Source: Burkholderia sp. L27(2015) (GTDB taxonomy: Bacteria > Pseudomonadota > Gammaproteobacteria > Burkholderiales > Burkholderiaceae). Taken from it: a DNA stretch of 42,199 nucleotides. How positions within the stretch are numbered: the stretch's first letter is position 1; each line of letters opens with the position of its first letter. A program made the position numbers and the translations under genes. Shown here piece by piece: positions 18,262 to 26,842 of this stretch. The notes below the pieces were generated by a model, which had not been told where the DNA came from, searched no databases, and saw only the letters and a program-made list of their open reading frames with translations. The DNA is taken from NCBI RefSeq assembly GCF_009765705.1, contig NZ_LMUX01000016.1, forward strand, positions 1,202,666 through 1,244,864, given 5' to 3'.

Positions 18262-18309
18262 GACGCAAACCCGGACGCAAACCCGGACGCAAACCCGGAC
18301 GCAAACCGA
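18262..18309. repeat. 12-bp tandem repeat array A (gacgcaaacccg)
   Basis: There are three perfect copies and a fourth with one change, in the gap between the LacI stop (18407) and the dehydratase promoter. It adjoins a second array with the same 12-bp period. Because 12 is a multiple of three, the arrays read open in several frames, which makes spurious open frames here. Confidence 0.9.
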
Positions 18310-18318
18310 GGCGTAAAT

Positions 18319-18374
18319 GAGGGCACAAGCGAGGGCACAAGCGAGGGCACAAGCGAGGGCACAAGCGAGGGCAC
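18319..18374. repeat. 12-bp tandem repeat array B (gagggcacaagc)
   Basis: Four perfect copies (18319-18366) are followed by a partial fifth. It lies about 30 bp downstream of the LacI stop codon. The unit differs from array A but has the same length, which suggests that both were made by the same slippage or duplication process. Copy number is likely variable between strains. Confidence 0.9.
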
Positions 18375-18406
18375 GGGGAGTTCGAAGACTGCAAGATAGA
18401 GCGCGC

Positions 18407-19444
18407 TCAAGTGGTGCCGCGCTCGATGAGGGAAAAGCCGACATCGAGAACTGGCAAGCTACCTTCACCGGCCAAGCGTGCGATGAGTGCGCGCGCGGCG
18501 CTCTCGCCAATCCGTTTGCCGTCTACGCGGACCGTGGTCAGCGCTGGTTCCATCTCGGACGCGAATTCAAGGTCGCCAAAACCGCACACCGCGAGTTCGC
18601 CCGGCACGGTGCGACCGAGCGCCGGGGCTTGTCGAGCGACGCCCAACGCGAGCAAGTCTGAACCACAGAACACCGCGTCGACCTCGGGGGCCATGTCCAA
18701 CAAACGGGTCAACGCGGATTTGCCAGCGCTCACCGAACTTGGCGGTGTCCCCAGGATTTCCGGCACGCTCACGCCTGGACCGAAGTGTTGTTTCAGTCTT
18801 TCGATAAAGCCCGCACGCCGAGCTTGCGCGCGCGTGTCATTGGCTGAAATTAACGCGGGATGACGCCGACCCGAGCGGATAAACGCGTCCGCCACCGCTG
18901 AACCGACCTTGCGGTGCGAGAACCCGACCAGCATGTCGATCGGGTCCGCCGTCAGATCCCAGGTTTCGATAATCGGAATGCCGATATTGGATAGCCGCGT
19001 ACGCAGGCCCGACGTATGCGTGACGCCCGTCAACAGTACGCCCTCGGGGCGTCGGCTGAGCATCGCGTCAAGTAGCTGGTCTTCGTTGACGTCGCTATAG
19101 CCGCTCAGCCCGAGCATGACCTCGTAGCCTGCGCGTGCCATCGCATCGCTGAACGCCTGGATGCTTTCGGAGAACAGCGAATGAGCGATGGTCGGCACGA
19201 TCGCGGCCACCAGCCGCGAGCGAGACGAAGACAGGCCACCCGCGAGGCGGTTCGGTACATAGCCCAGTTGGGCAACCACGCCGCGCACGCGGGCGAGCGT
19301 ATCGGGCGCGACGGTTTCAGGCTGATTGAAAACGCGCGACACCGTAATGGCAGACACGCCGGCAGCGGCTGCCACGTCGGTGATGCGCACGCCCTTGATA
19401 CCGCCGCGCGATTTGCCCAGCGGCTTTTGCGCGGCAGCCTTCAT
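18407..19444 (-). CDS. LacI/GntR-type repressor of the sugar-acid locus
   Basis: From the ATG at 19444 the protein is 345 aa. The N-terminal helix-turn-helix with hinge reads ITDVAAAAGVSAITVSRVFN, then LGYVPNRLAGGL (about residues 20-70). The periplasmic-binding-protein-like effector domain follows (VAAIVPTIAHSLFSESIQAF, VDAVFCGSDLLALGV). The start overlaps the dehydrogenase stop in an ATGA arrangement, so translation is probably coupled; a frame extending to 19480 is less likely. The sequence is closest to the GntR (gluconate repressor) branch, whose operators resemble the TGGTAnCGTTAnCA sites found at 18146, 18201 and 21087. The inducer is likely the substrate or a keto-deoxy intermediate. 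Confidence 0.9.
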   Translation of the reverse strand: MKAAAQKPLGKSRGGIKGVRITDVAAAAGVSAITVSRVFNQPETVAPDTLARVRGVVAQLGYVPNRLAGGLSSSRSRLVAAIVPTIAHSLFSESIQAFSDAMARAGYEVMLGLSGYSDVNEDQLLDAMLSRRPEGVLLTGVTHTSGLRTRLSNIGIPIIETWDLTADPIDMLVGFSHRKVGSAVADAFIRSGRRHPALISANDTRAQARRAGFIERLKQHFGPGVSVPEILGTPPSSVSAGKSALTRLLDMAPEVDAVFCGSDLLALGVARQAPALGRTVPGELAVCGFGDLEFASEMEPALTTVRVDGKRIGESAARALIARLAGEGSLPVLDVGFSLIERGTT

Positions 19445-21024
19445 CAGGCGTGTCCCAATTGGCCGTCCACGAGCCGCCACACACCGAGCGGATTACCGTC
19501 CTGCAACGCTTCGGGCAGCAAAGCGGCAGGCAAGTCCTGATAGCACACGGGCCGCAGGAAGCGTTCGATCGAAGTCGAGCCCACCGACGTGACGCGGCTA
19601 TCGGAGGTGGCCGGGAAGGGGCCGCCATGCACCATCGCATGACACACTTCGACACCGGTCGGATAGCCATTGGCCAGAATGCGGCCGACCTTGCGTTCCA
19701 GAATCGGCAACAACGAGCGCGCCAGCGCTGTATCTTGCGCATCCAGTTGCAAGGTTGCGGTCAACTGGCCTTCGAGATGCTCGGCCACGCTCAACATCTG
19801 CGCTTCGTTTGCGCAGCGGATCACGATCGATACCGGCCCGAACACTTCGTTATGCAGCCCGGGTTTGCTCAGGAAAGTCGGCGCATCGACGACAAACAGC
19901 GCCGGGCGTGCTTGCACCGGGCCGCTCGCGGCTACGCCTTGCGCGGCCGCAGCACCCGCTTCCTTGCTCAGGCGCGCGACGCCTTCCTGGTAAGCGGTCT
20001 GGATGCCCGCCGTCAACATGGTCTGCGACGGTTTTTCACCGACAGCCGCTTTGGCCGCCTCGATGAACTGGCTCAAGGGCTCGCTGTCCAGCGCGATCAA
20101 CAGGCCCGGGTTGGTACAGAACTGTCCCGCGCCCAGCACCAGCGAATCGACATAGGCGCGCGCCATAGCGGCACCGCGTGCTGCGAGTGCCGCCGGCAAC
20201 GCAAACACTGGGTTGATGCTGCTCATTTCCGCATACACGGGAATTGGTTCCGCGCGGCCAGCGGCAATGCGCATCAGCGCCAAACCGCCGTTGCGCGAGC
20301 CGGTGAAGCCGACTGCCTTGATCGCGTCGTGGGCCACCAAGGCGGAGCCCACCGCAAATCCCGCGTCGACCAGCAGCGAGAATACGCCAGCCGGCAAGCC
20401 GCAATCGGCCGCCGCCTGTTGAATCACGCGACCGACGAGTTCCGATGTGCCCAAGTGCGCCGAATGCGATTTGACCACCACCGGGCAACCGGCGGCCAGT
20501 GCAGCGGCAGTGTCGCCGCCGGCTACCGAGAACGCGAGCGGGAAGTTGCTGGCGCCGAATACGGCCACGGGCCCAAGCGCGATTTTCTGCATGCGCAGGT
20601 CGGAACGCGGCAACGGCTGACGTGCGGGCAAAGCCGGGTCTATCGTGGCGTCCAGCCAGCGGCCTTCGCGCGCCAGCGAGGCAAACAGGCGCAATTGGCC
20701 GACGGTGCGGCCGCGCTCGCCTTCCAGCCGGCCCTTGGGCAAACCGCTTTCGGCCTGAGCGCGTTCGATCAGTGTATCGCCGAGCGCGAGGATGCCGGTG
20801 GCGATGGCTTCGAGGAATTTCGCACGGGTTTCAAGCGGGGCGTGGCGGTACGTGTCGGATGCGGCGCGAGCCAATTCGCAAGCACGCGCGACCACTTCGT
20901 CGCTGGCGCTGGCAAATTCGGGTTCAGCGATTTCGCTGCCGGAATTGGGATTGAACGCGCGCAGCGTTTTGCCTGTGCCGCGCAGCGCTGCGCCGTCTAT
21001 CAGTATGTCGCCGGTAATTTGCAT
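19444..21024 (-). CDS. 2,5-dioxovalerate (alpha-ketoglutarate semialdehyde) dehydrogenase
   Basis: This encodes 526 aa from the ATG at 21024 (AAGGA 6 nt upstream); an upstream start at 21114 would place the operator inside the coding region. The aldehyde dehydrogenase catalytic set is present: Asn160 ([10 protein letters not shown]), Glu266 ([10 protein letters not shown]) and Cys303 ([10 protein letters not shown]). Both the [10 protein letters not shown] form and the length are those of the KGSADH type III group, which oxidises 2,5-dioxopentanoate to 2-oxoglutarate at the end of the non-phosphorylating pentose and hexarate routes. It precedes the LacI gene in the same unit. The presence of this enzyme points to a pathway that ends in 2-oxoglutarate, although no DapA-like dehydratase is in the window. 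Confidence 0.88.
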   Translation of the reverse strand: MQITGDILIDGAALRGTGKTLRAFNPNSGSEIAEPEFASASDEVVARACELARAASDTYRHAPLETRAKFLEAIATGILALGDTLIERAQAESGLPKGRLEGERGRTVGQLRLFASLAREGRWLDATIDPALPARQPLPRSDLRMQKIALGPVAVFGASNFPLAFSVAGGDTAAALAAGCPVVVKSHSAHLGTSELVGRVIQQAAADCGLPAGVFSLLVDAGFAVGSALVAHDAIKAVGFTGSRNGGLALMRIAAGRAEPIPVYAEMSSINPVFALPAALAARGAAMARAYVDSLVLGAGQFCTNPGLLIALDSEPLSQFIEAAKAAVGEKPSQTMLTAGIQTAYQEGVARLSKEAGAAAAQGVAASGPVQARPALFVVDAPTFLSKPGLHNEVFGPVSIVIRCANEAQMLSVAEHLEGQLTATLQLDAQDTALARSLLPILERKVGRILANGYPTGVEVCHAMVHGGPFPATSDSRVTSVGSTSIERFLRPVCYQDLPAALLPEALQDGNPLGVWRLVDGQLGHA

Positions 21025-21086
21025 GATTTTCCTTGGGGGCGGTGGTGAGACGATTCTGCTGAATAGCCCCGGTTCAAAGATGAGGA

Positions 21087-21100
21087 TGGTAGCGTTACCA
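21087..21100. promoter_or_regulatory. LacI-family operator O3 (TGGTAGCGTTACCA)
   Basis: It differs from O1 at a single base and lies 62 bp before the dioxovalerate dehydrogenase start, where a repressor would block transcription. Together with O1 and O2 it places both halves of the sugar-acid locus under the same LacI protein, including its own gene. Confidence 0.75.
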
Positions 21101-21373
21101 CCGATTTTTGTCACTAACCGTGGCGTGACGGGCCCGGGAACGGCGCTTTGCAGGGGGGGCTGCCTACCTGGGAAGAGGCGAGATCAAGTGGCGGAATAAG
21201 AACGAGGCTAGGGCGGGATCCGGGGCGTAGCCGCGCTGCAAGCCGAGCATCGGGCTGAACCGAGCGGAACCGAGCTGAGACGGCTGAGGCGAGGCCGAAA
21301 AGCAGCAATGGGCGGTGTTTTTTTCAACTATCCGCCCATCGGCCGATTCAATGAAGCCTCGTCTGTGTCGAAC
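21101..21373. other. intergenic region with short degenerate repeats
   Basis: This lies between the operator of the dehydrogenase unit and the stop of the DUF1269 gene. It is GC-rich in the middle and contains small imperfect direct repeats around 21250-21290 (gaaccgagcg, gaaccgagct, gagacggctg). No frame here looks like a protein. The promoter of the dehydrogenase-LacI unit should lie at its left edge. Confidence 0.5.
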
Positions 21374-21886
21374 TTATGGGAACGCCGGAATATGCGGTTC
21401 CACGCCGCAAAACCGGATTTCGGGGTGGCGTTTGGTGATCAGCTCCTCGATTTCCTTGGTCCGGCGCAACGGCAGGTCGACGATCAACAACACGCCGCCA
21501 TTCTCGACTTCGGCCACGAACGCCTTGAGTCGCGAATTGGGAATCGCCGCGCCGGCCATGCCTGATACCCAGGCGCCGAATAGTGCGCCGGCCAGAGCGG
21601 TCATCAAGATGGTCTCGGTGCGCAGCTCGAAGCCGCGGGGCGGATACAGCAGCATCAGCACGCCCCCGAGCAGCCCCAGTGCCGCGCCGAGCAGCATGCC
21701 AACCTCGGAGCCGTGTATCAGGTCCGTTTTATCGAGAAAACCAGCCTCGGGGACATCCTTCAGATGCGTGTCGTCGTTCGCCCAAAATCGCATACGCTTT
21801 TCGTTGACACGTGCAAGCAACAACTCGTCCAACGTCTGATGCGCACTCGTTGCGTCGGGAAGCAAAAAATAGAGTCGGCGTTTCAT
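21374..21886 (-). CDS. DUF1269-family membrane protein
   Basis: This encodes 170 aa. The N-terminal part (MKRRLYFLLPDATSAHQTLD) and the C-terminal part (ELITKRHPEIRFCGVEPHIPAFP) flank a central pair of glycine/alanine-rich membrane segments (VGMLLGAALGLLGGVLMLLY and LMTALAGALFGAWVSGMAGA). That is the arrangement of the DUF1269 family, common in Burkholderiales and of unknown function. It is not obviously tied to either LacI regulon. The nearest upstream gene in the same direction is the second LacI gene, about 90 bp away, so co-transcription is possible. Confidence 0.8.
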   Translation of the reverse strand: MKRRLYFLLPDATSAHQTLDELLLARVNEKRMRFWANDDTHLKDVPEAGFLDKTDLIHGSEVGMLLGAALGLLGGVLMLLYPPRGFELRTETILMTALAGALFGAWVSGMAGAAIPNSRLKAFVAEVENGGVLLIVDLPLRRTKEIEELITKRHPEIRFCGVEPHIPAFP

Positions 21887-21979
21887 GATGACCTCGCTGG
21901 GGACAATCGCCCAAGTAGTAGCCTACGCCATCTCTGTCAATTAGCAAGGCGCGCGCTTCGATTTGTCGCGCGGTTGCCG

Positions 21980-22990
21980 CTACGTTTTTTTCGGCGGGGC
22001 GCTGGTGCCGCGCACGACCAGCTCGATCGGCAAGCACTCGCTTTGCGGCGGCGCGCCGGTAGCAAGCCATTGCAACAGGACCATTGCGGCACGCTGGCCA
22101 AGCTCATGCGTGGGCAAATGTATGGTGGTGAGGCTAGGCGTGACTTGCGACGAGATCGGTAGATTGTCGCAGCCGACGATGGACAACTCGCCGGGCACGT
22201 CGACGCCCATGGCACGCGCCTCGAACAAGCAGCCCAGAGCGAGTGCGTCGTTGCCGCAAAAAACGGCAGTCGGCCGCGGGTCCAGGCTTAGCAACGCTTT
22301 GAGCCCGGCGTGGCCGCCCTCGAAGCCGAAGGGCTGTTCGAGAACGTACCCTTCGGGCAACTGACACCCATTTTGGTGAAGCACCTCGCGGAACCCTTCG
22401 ACGCGATTTCGGGCCCGATCGTTATGCAGAAAATGCCCAGAAATCACGCCCATGCGTTTATGGCCCAAGGCCAGCAAGTGCAGGGCAGCGAGCCGACCAA
22501 TCAGGTGGTTATCGAAACCGATCGACGGTTGCAGTTCGGTTTTCGACCACGTCACGAGCAGCGGCACCCGGCTCGCGTGGATCAATTCCCAGGTTTGCGG
22601 CGCATGATCCGTTCCTACGACAAGCAAGGCGTCGATCGAGCGTTCCAACAGCGCCCGGACCAGATCCTGTTCGGCGGCCGGATTGTATTCATGTGCGGCA
22701 ATCAGCAATTGATAGCCGGATTGTGACAAGGTGGTCTGCAGACCCTGGACGGCCCGCGCGAAGATCGCGTTATCGAGAGTCGGAACCACTGCGCCTATCG
22801 TGTGGGCTCGGCCCGACGCGAGCGCACGCGCCGAGCCGTCAGGCACATAACCTAGCGCGGCAATCGCTTCGCGTATGCGCAACTGCGTATCGGGACGCAC
22901 GAGGGCGGGGTTGGAGAGGGCCCGCGAGACGGTCGCAGTGGACACACCCGCGCGGGAGGCGACATCTCGGATGCGCGAGCGTGGAATCAT
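21980..22990 (-). CDS. LacI-family repressor of the DHPS-like catabolic regulon
   Basis: From the ATG at 22990 (AAGGTG upstream) this is 336 aa. The open frame continues 47 codons further but without family homology. The helix-turn-helix is at residues 5-55: IRDVASRAGVSTATVSRALS, then IAALGYVPDGSARALASG. The effector domain reads TIGAVVPTLDNAIFARAVQG, with later PTAVFCGNDALALG and ELSIVGCDNLPISSQVTPSLTTI. It is divergent from the ABC importer genes, with 180 bp between, and a 16-bp LacI-type palindrome lies in that gap and again before the hpsN-like gene. The inducer is probably DHPS or a related diol; this is inferred from the neighbours. Confidence 0.9.
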   Translation of the reverse strand: MIPRSRIRDVASRAGVSTATVSRALSNPALVRPDTQLRIREAIAALGYVPDGSARALASGRAHTIGAVVPTLDNAIFARAVQGLQTTLSQSGYQLLIAAHEYNPAAEQDLVRALLERSIDALLVVGTDHAPQTWELIHASRVPLLVTWSKTELQPSIGFDNHLIGRLAALHLLALGHKRMGVISGHFLHNDRARNRVEGFREVLHQNGCQLPEGYVLEQPFGFEGGHAGLKALLSLDPRPTAVFCGNDALALGCLFEARAMGVDVPGELSIVGCDNLPISSQVTPSLTTIHLPTHELGQRAAMVLLQWLATGAPPQSECLPIELVVRGTSAPPKKT

Positions 22991-23074
22991 TGCGCACCTT
23001 GTATAGGGAACATCAATGTCACTGTTTTCATAATGGTAAGTACTGCCGAGGGCACGCCTAGCGTAAACACTAGC

Positions 23075-23102
23075 TTGAGCATTAGGAAATAATGCCATAC
23101 TT
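23075..23102 (+). promoter_or_regulatory. candidate promoter of the ABC importer operon
   Basis: TTGAGC (23075-23080) is followed after about 15-16 bp by CATACT/ATACTT (23096-23102). The LacI-type operator starts 4 bp later, over the expected transcription start. Both hexamers are imperfect and the spacing is slightly short, so this is only a candidate. Confidence 0.35.
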
Positions 23103-23105
23103 TGA

Positions 23106-23121
23106 ATGAAAGCGGTTACAT
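23106..23121. promoter_or_regulatory. LacI-type operator (ATGAAAGCGGTTACAT)
   Basis: A 16-bp imperfect palindrome with the family core AAnCGnTT and arms ATG/CAT. It differs at only two positions from the element at 27003-27018. It overlaps the beginning of the longest open frame of the first permease, which argues that translation really starts downstream at 23171. Confidence 0.75.
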
Positions 23122-23170
23122 CGTCACACATACGCTACACCTTCTGATTCGATCGATAAGAGGCCGGCCG

Positions 23171-23953
23171 GTGCGAGTACTTAGCTATTCTCCACGCGCG
23201 TGGGTCAGTGTCATGACGCTGGCCGGCGCGCTGTTTCTCTGGTTTGCGGCGACGAGTCTGACGGGCTGGATCAACCCCGTCGTTTTCCCCACGCCTTCCG
23301 AGACCTGGGCGTCCCTCGTGCAGATCACCACCACGGGCTACGCGGATGGACGACTCGACCAGCACATCGTGCAGAGCATCAAGCTCGTCATGCTCGGGTT
23401 TGGGACGGCCGCCGTCATCGGTATGCCGCTCGGTTTGTGGATGGGCCGTTCGCGCTATGCCGAGGCATTTTTCAATCCTGTGTTTACATTGATCCGGCCG
23501 ATTCCGCCGTTGGCGTGGATACCGTTGGCGATCGTGTGGCTCGGGTTGGGCGATGCAGCCAAAGTCATGGTGATATGGATGGCGGCGGTCGTGCCGGTGG
23601 TGATCAACAGTTTCGCCGGCGTGCGCTCGATACAACCGCAACTGATCGAAGCCGCGGAAATGCTCGGTGTGCAACGCGGCCGATTTGTGCGGGAGGTCAT
23701 GATTCCTGGTGCGCTGCCGATGATTTTTACCGGCTTGCGGCTTTCGCTGCAATCCGCGTGGACGACGCTGGTTGCCGGTGAGTTGATCGGCTCCGTGCGT
23801 GGACTCGGCCATGTGTTGACGCAAGGCTCGCTGGACATCTTTCCGTCGATGATCCTTGTGGCGATGCTGGCCGTGGCGTTCTGTGGCTGGTTGATGACAT
23901 GGGCATTGGGCTGGCTGGAAAGACGCGCGATGCCGTGGAGGACTTTCTTGTGA
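23171..23953 (+). CDS. ABC transporter permease (SsuC/TauC-like)
   Basis: From the GTG at 23171 (GAGG 7 nt upstream) the protein is 260 aa with six membrane helices. The BPD_transp_1 core contains IRPIPPLAWIPLAIVWLGLG and the EAA loop EAAEMLGVQRGRFVREVMIPGALP, which contacts the ATPase. The sequence belongs to the nitrate/sulfonate/taurine group. The longest frame begins at TTG 23102, but that start sits in the operator. It forms a transporter with the next permease, the ATPase and the binding protein. Two different permease genes imply a heterodimeric channel, unlike the usual SsuC or TauC homodimer. Confidence 0.9.
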   Translation: MRVLSYSPRAWVSVMTLAGALFLWFAATSLTGWINPVVFPTPSETWASLVQITTTGYADGRLDQHIVQSIKLVMLGFGTAAVIGMPLGLWMGRSRYAEAFFNPVFTLIRPIPPLAWIPLAIVWLGLGDAAKVMVIWMAAVVPVVINSFAGVRSIQPQLIEAAEMLGVQRGRFVREVMIPGALPMIFTGLRLSLQSAWTTLVAGELIGSVRGLGHVLTQGSLDIFPSMILVAMLAVAFCGWLMTWALGWLERRAMPWRTFL

Positions 23954-24819
23954 AGAGCGTCGACCTCGTGGGGCGCAAGACCGCGCCGGCGCACACCAGC
24001 GCCAAGCGTCCTCGTGCGGCTGTGCTCGATAATTATCCGTACGTGCGCGGCGCACTCGCATACTGGAGCCTTTCCATTGCCGGTCTCACGACGTTTTTTG
24101 GCATCTGGTGGCTAGCGGCGGCGACCGGCGTGGCACCACCGCAGTTCTTGCCGACGCCGCTTGTCGTTGCGGAAAAATTCGTGCAACTGCTAAATCAACC
24201 GTTTGCCGGTTATACGCTGCAAGAGCATCTGTGGTCCAGCCTGCAGCGTTATTTGATGGGCTTCGGTCTCGCCGTCGTACTCGGCGTGCCACTGGGACTG
24301 TTGATGGGGTGGTTCCGCCGGCTCGACTACGTCGTCGCGCCACTGTTCGAAATACTCCGATTCATTGCTCCTATCGCGTGGGTTCCATTTGCGGCGCTTT
24401 GGTTCGGCACTGGCATCGGCGGTCCGGTGTTGATTATCTTCGCGGGTGCGTTTCCGCCTTGCGTGGTCAATGCTTATCGGGGCGCAAAGTTTGTCGATGC
24501 CTATCTGGTGGAGGCCGCGCGCATGCTCGGCGCATCCAACCGCATGATAGTGCTGGAAGTACTGCTGCCCGCCGCGATGCCTTCAATCATGGCAGGCGTC
24601 AGAGTGTCGGCGGGTCTGGGCTGGATGTCCTTGGTCGGGGCTGAACTGATCGTCGCGTCCAGCGGCATCGGCTACATGATGGTGCAGGCGCAGAGCAGCA
24701 TCAATACCGCCATCGTCATGAGTAGCATGATCGCGATTGGCGCTGTGGGCGGGGCGATAGACCTGTTGTTGCGAAAAATCGAAACGCTGGCGATGCGCAA
24801 TCGGCGCCGCACAAGATGA
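23950..24819 (+). CDS. ABC transporter permease (second subunit, SsuC/TauC-like)
   Basis: This encodes 289 aa from a GTG at 23950 that overlaps the stop of the first permease (GTGA), with GGAGG 8 nt upstream; the coupling is clear. An N-terminal extension of about 40 polar residues precedes six helices. The core reads EILRFIAPIAWVPFAALWFG and the EAA loop EAARMLGASNRMIVLEVLLPAAMP. The protein differs substantially from its partner, so the two probably pair as a heterodimer. A frame extending upstream to 23899 would lie inside the first gene and is unlikely. Confidence 0.88.
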   Translation: MKSVDLVGRKTAPAHTSAKRPRAAVLDNYPYVRGALAYWSLSIAGLTTFFGIWWLAAATGVAPPQFLPTPLVVAEKFVQLLNQPFAGYTLQEHLWSSLQRYLMGFGLAVVLGVPLGLLMGWFRRLDYVVAPLFEILRFIAPIAWVPFAALWFGTGIGGPVLIIFAGAFPPCVVNAYRGAKFVDAYLVEAARMLGASNRMIVLEVLLPAAMPSIMAGVRVSAGLGWMSLVGAELIVASSGIGYMMVQAQSSINTAIVMSSMIAIGAVGGAIDLLLRKIETLAMRNRRRTR

Positions 24820-24898
24820 GTCATCGTCGCCACGAAATAGACGATCGTCGCAGCGATGGGTCGCAAGCAAGCCATTAACGAATACACGGATACCGTCC

Positions 24899-25696
24899 AT
24901 GAGCAACATCGTGTTTGAGAATGTGTCTCGTGTTTTTCAGCGCAGCGGCAGCGACTTGCTCACGCTCGACGGGATTTCCCTGGAGATCCACGACGAGGAG
25001 TTCGTTGCCATCGTGGGCCCCTCTGGTTGTGGCAAAACCACCTGCCTGCGCATGGCCGCGGGCCTGGAGTTCCCATCGTCGGGCTCGGTGTCGGTGGCTG
25101 GGCGGCAAGTGAAACGGCCGGGCCCCGATCGAGCCGTGGTGTTTCAACAGTTCGCTCTGTTTCCGTGGAAGACCGTGTGGGAAAACATCGACTTCGGCCT
25201 GCGCAGCAGGGGTTTGTCGAGCCAGGAACGGCGCACCATCATCGAGCGGTACGTCCAGTTGATGAATTTAACCGGCTGCGAATCCGCTTTTCCGCATCAG
25301 CTATCGGGCGGCATGCAGCAGCGTGTCGCTATCGCGCGAGCCTACGCGCTGGACCCGGGCGTGCTGCTCATGGATGAGCCGTTCGGTGCGTTGGACGCGC
25401 AGACTCGGGTCGTGATGCAGGAGGAACTCGTGCGCCTGGCGCGTGTGAGCCCGCGCACGGTGTTGTTCATCACGCATGCGGTCGAGGAGTCTGTGTATCT
25501 TGCCGATCGGGTGGTCATCATGACAACGCGCCCCGGTCGGGTAAAGGAAATCATCGATGTAAAGACGGTTCGCGAAGCTCATCATTGGGATCAGTACACG
25601 AAGATCGAAGATGTCATGGACCTGGAGTCGTTTGTGCATTTGCGTACGCACATCTGGAAGTCGCTACGCGAGGAACATGCAGGACGCGATCATTGA
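24899..25696 (+). CDS. ABC transporter ATP-binding protein (SsuB/TauB-like)
   Basis: This encodes 265 aa. Walker A is GPSGCGKTT, the Q-loop is FQQFALFPWKTVWENI, the signature is LSGGMQQRVAIARA, Walker B is VLLMDEPFGALD, and the H-loop is FITHAVEESVYL. The form PWKTVWENIDFGLR is typical of nitrate/sulfonate/taurine ATPases. It lies 79 bp after the second permease gene and 78 bp before the binding-protein gene, in one operon with them. It energises import across the inner membrane. Confidence 0.93.
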   Translation: MSNIVFENVSRVFQRSGSDLLTLDGISLEIHDEEFVAIVGPSGCGKTTCLRMAAGLEFPSSGSVSVAGRQVKRPGPDRAVVFQQFALFPWKTVWENIDFGLRSRGLSSQERRTIIERYVQLMNLTGCESAFPHQLSGGMQQRVAIARAYALDPGVLLMDEPFGALDAQTRVVMQEELVRLARVSPRTVLFITHAVEESVYLADRVVIMTTRPGRVKEIIDVKTVREAHHWDQYTKIEDVMDLESFVHLRTHIWKSLREEHAGRDH

Positions 25697-25774
25697 GCCG
25701 ATACATTCAGTTGCGCCGAGTTTGCCCGAGTTGCTTGAGTTACCTAAGCCAGTATAAAAAATCAGGAGGAGATC

Positions 25775-26842
25775 ATGCGAATTTGCCGCAATCTGTTGGG
25801 GGGAGCGACGCTGTTGGCCGCCATGACCGTGGCTTGCGCTCCGGTTGCCGCTGCTGCTGCCGTTGCCGACTTAACGCCGATCAAGGTCAGCTATCAGCCC
25901 GCGTTGTATTGGGCGCTGCCGTTCTACGTTGCGACGGAAAAAGGCTGGTGGGCCGAGGCGGGTCTCAAACCTGAGTTCTCGATCTTTCCCGCCGGGGTGC
26001 CTCAAATGGCCGCTTCCGTATCGAAGTCGTGGGACGTCGGCGGCACAGGATCGGTGCCGGCCGTACTCGGTTACCAGCGCTTTGGAATCAAGACGATAGG
26101 GCTGACCAACGATGAGTCGCAGGCCAACATGTTGGTGGCCAGCAAAGCACGCTTTGCCCAGGTACAGAAGAACCCCGCCTTGCTCAAAGGCCAGACTATC
26201 GTGTTGACCTCGAATTCGACCGGCGACTACGCGGTGCAAGCCTGCCTCAAGAAGTATGGTCTGCTGAAAAGCGACGTCACGCTGAAAAACATGGGACAAG
26301 CGGAAATCGTGTCGGCGCTGTCTTCGGGCAATGCCGATTTCGGTGGTGTCTGGGCGCCCAACGATTACACGCTCGAGGAAAAAGCCGGCGTGGAAACGTT
26401 GTGCACGGGCAAGGATGGAGGTGTGGTCGTGCCGGGCGCGCTCGTCGTGCGCAGCGAATACGCTAAGACTCACCCCGAGGAAGTTGCCAAGTTTCTTGCG
26501 GTATACCTGCGTTCGTGGGCGTGGATGCAAAGCCATCGTCGCGAGTCGATTGCATTGATGAAGAAATTCTACGAGCAAGGCGGCGTGTCCATCTCCGAGG
26601 CATCGATGGCCGAGGAGTTCGATACGCGCCCGACCTTCAATCTCTCGCAGCAACTGAAGGCGATGGACACGTCCAAAGGAACCTCGGACATGGACACGTG
26701 GTTCACCCACATCGCGACCTTCATGCACGACTCGGGCTCGTTGAATACGGTGCCAGCCGCGCATGATTACATAGACGACAGCTTTATGAAGAAGGTACAG
26801 GGCGACCCGAAACTGGCGGCGTTTGCAACCCAGGCAAAGTGA
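25775..26842 (+). CDS. periplasmic binding protein of the ABC importer (NMT1/TauA/SsuA-like)
   Basis: This encodes 355 aa with a strong AGGAGGA ribosome site and a signal peptide with cleavage after the Ala-rich stretch near residue 30. The mature protein starts LTPIKVSYQPALYWALPFYV, followed by ATEKGWWAEAGLKPEF, the classic opening of NMT1/OpuAC-like sulfonate and nitrate binding proteins. DVGGTGSVPAVLGYQRFGIK and QTIVLTSNSTGDYAVQACLKK continue the fold. In this operon it should deliver the substrate later oxidised by the HpsN-like enzyme. The gene ends directly at a 12-bp tandem repeat array. Confidence 0.9.
   Translation: MRICRNLLGGATLLAAMTVACAPVAAAAAVADLTPIKVSYQPALYWALPFYVATEKGWWAEAGLKPEFSIFPAGVPQMAASVSKSWDVGGTGSVPAVLGYQRFGIKTIGLTNDESQANMLVASKARFAQVQKNPALLKGQTIVLTSNSTGDYAVQACLKKYGLLKSDVTLKNMGQAEIVSALSSGNADFGGVWAPNDYTLEEKAGVETLCTGKDGGVVVPGALVVRSEYAKTHPEEVAKFLAVYLRSWAWMQSHRRESIALMKKFYEQGGVSISEASMAEEFDTRPTFNLSQQLKAMDTSKGTSDMDTWFTHIATFMHDSGSLNTVPAAHDYIDDSFMKKVQGDPKLAAFATQAK

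Noticed and set aside
18262-18374. Possible CRISPR array
   Set aside because: Units are 12 bp and contiguous with no spacers, and no cas genes are present.
18154-18510. 118-codon minus-strand frame with ACAL and VRVC repeats
   Set aside because: It is open only because both tandem arrays have a 12-bp period; it overlaps the end of lacI in another frame and the dehydratase operators.
19450-21048. 532-codon plus-strand frame opposite the dioxovalerate dehydrogenase
   Set aside because: It is a mirror of a gene with a full aldehyde dehydrogenase catalytic set; the antisense product shows no motif.
21114-21308. 64-codon minus-strand frame between DUF1269 and the dehydrogenase
   Set aside because: It covers a promoter-bearing gap with small repeats and has no similarity or ribosome site.
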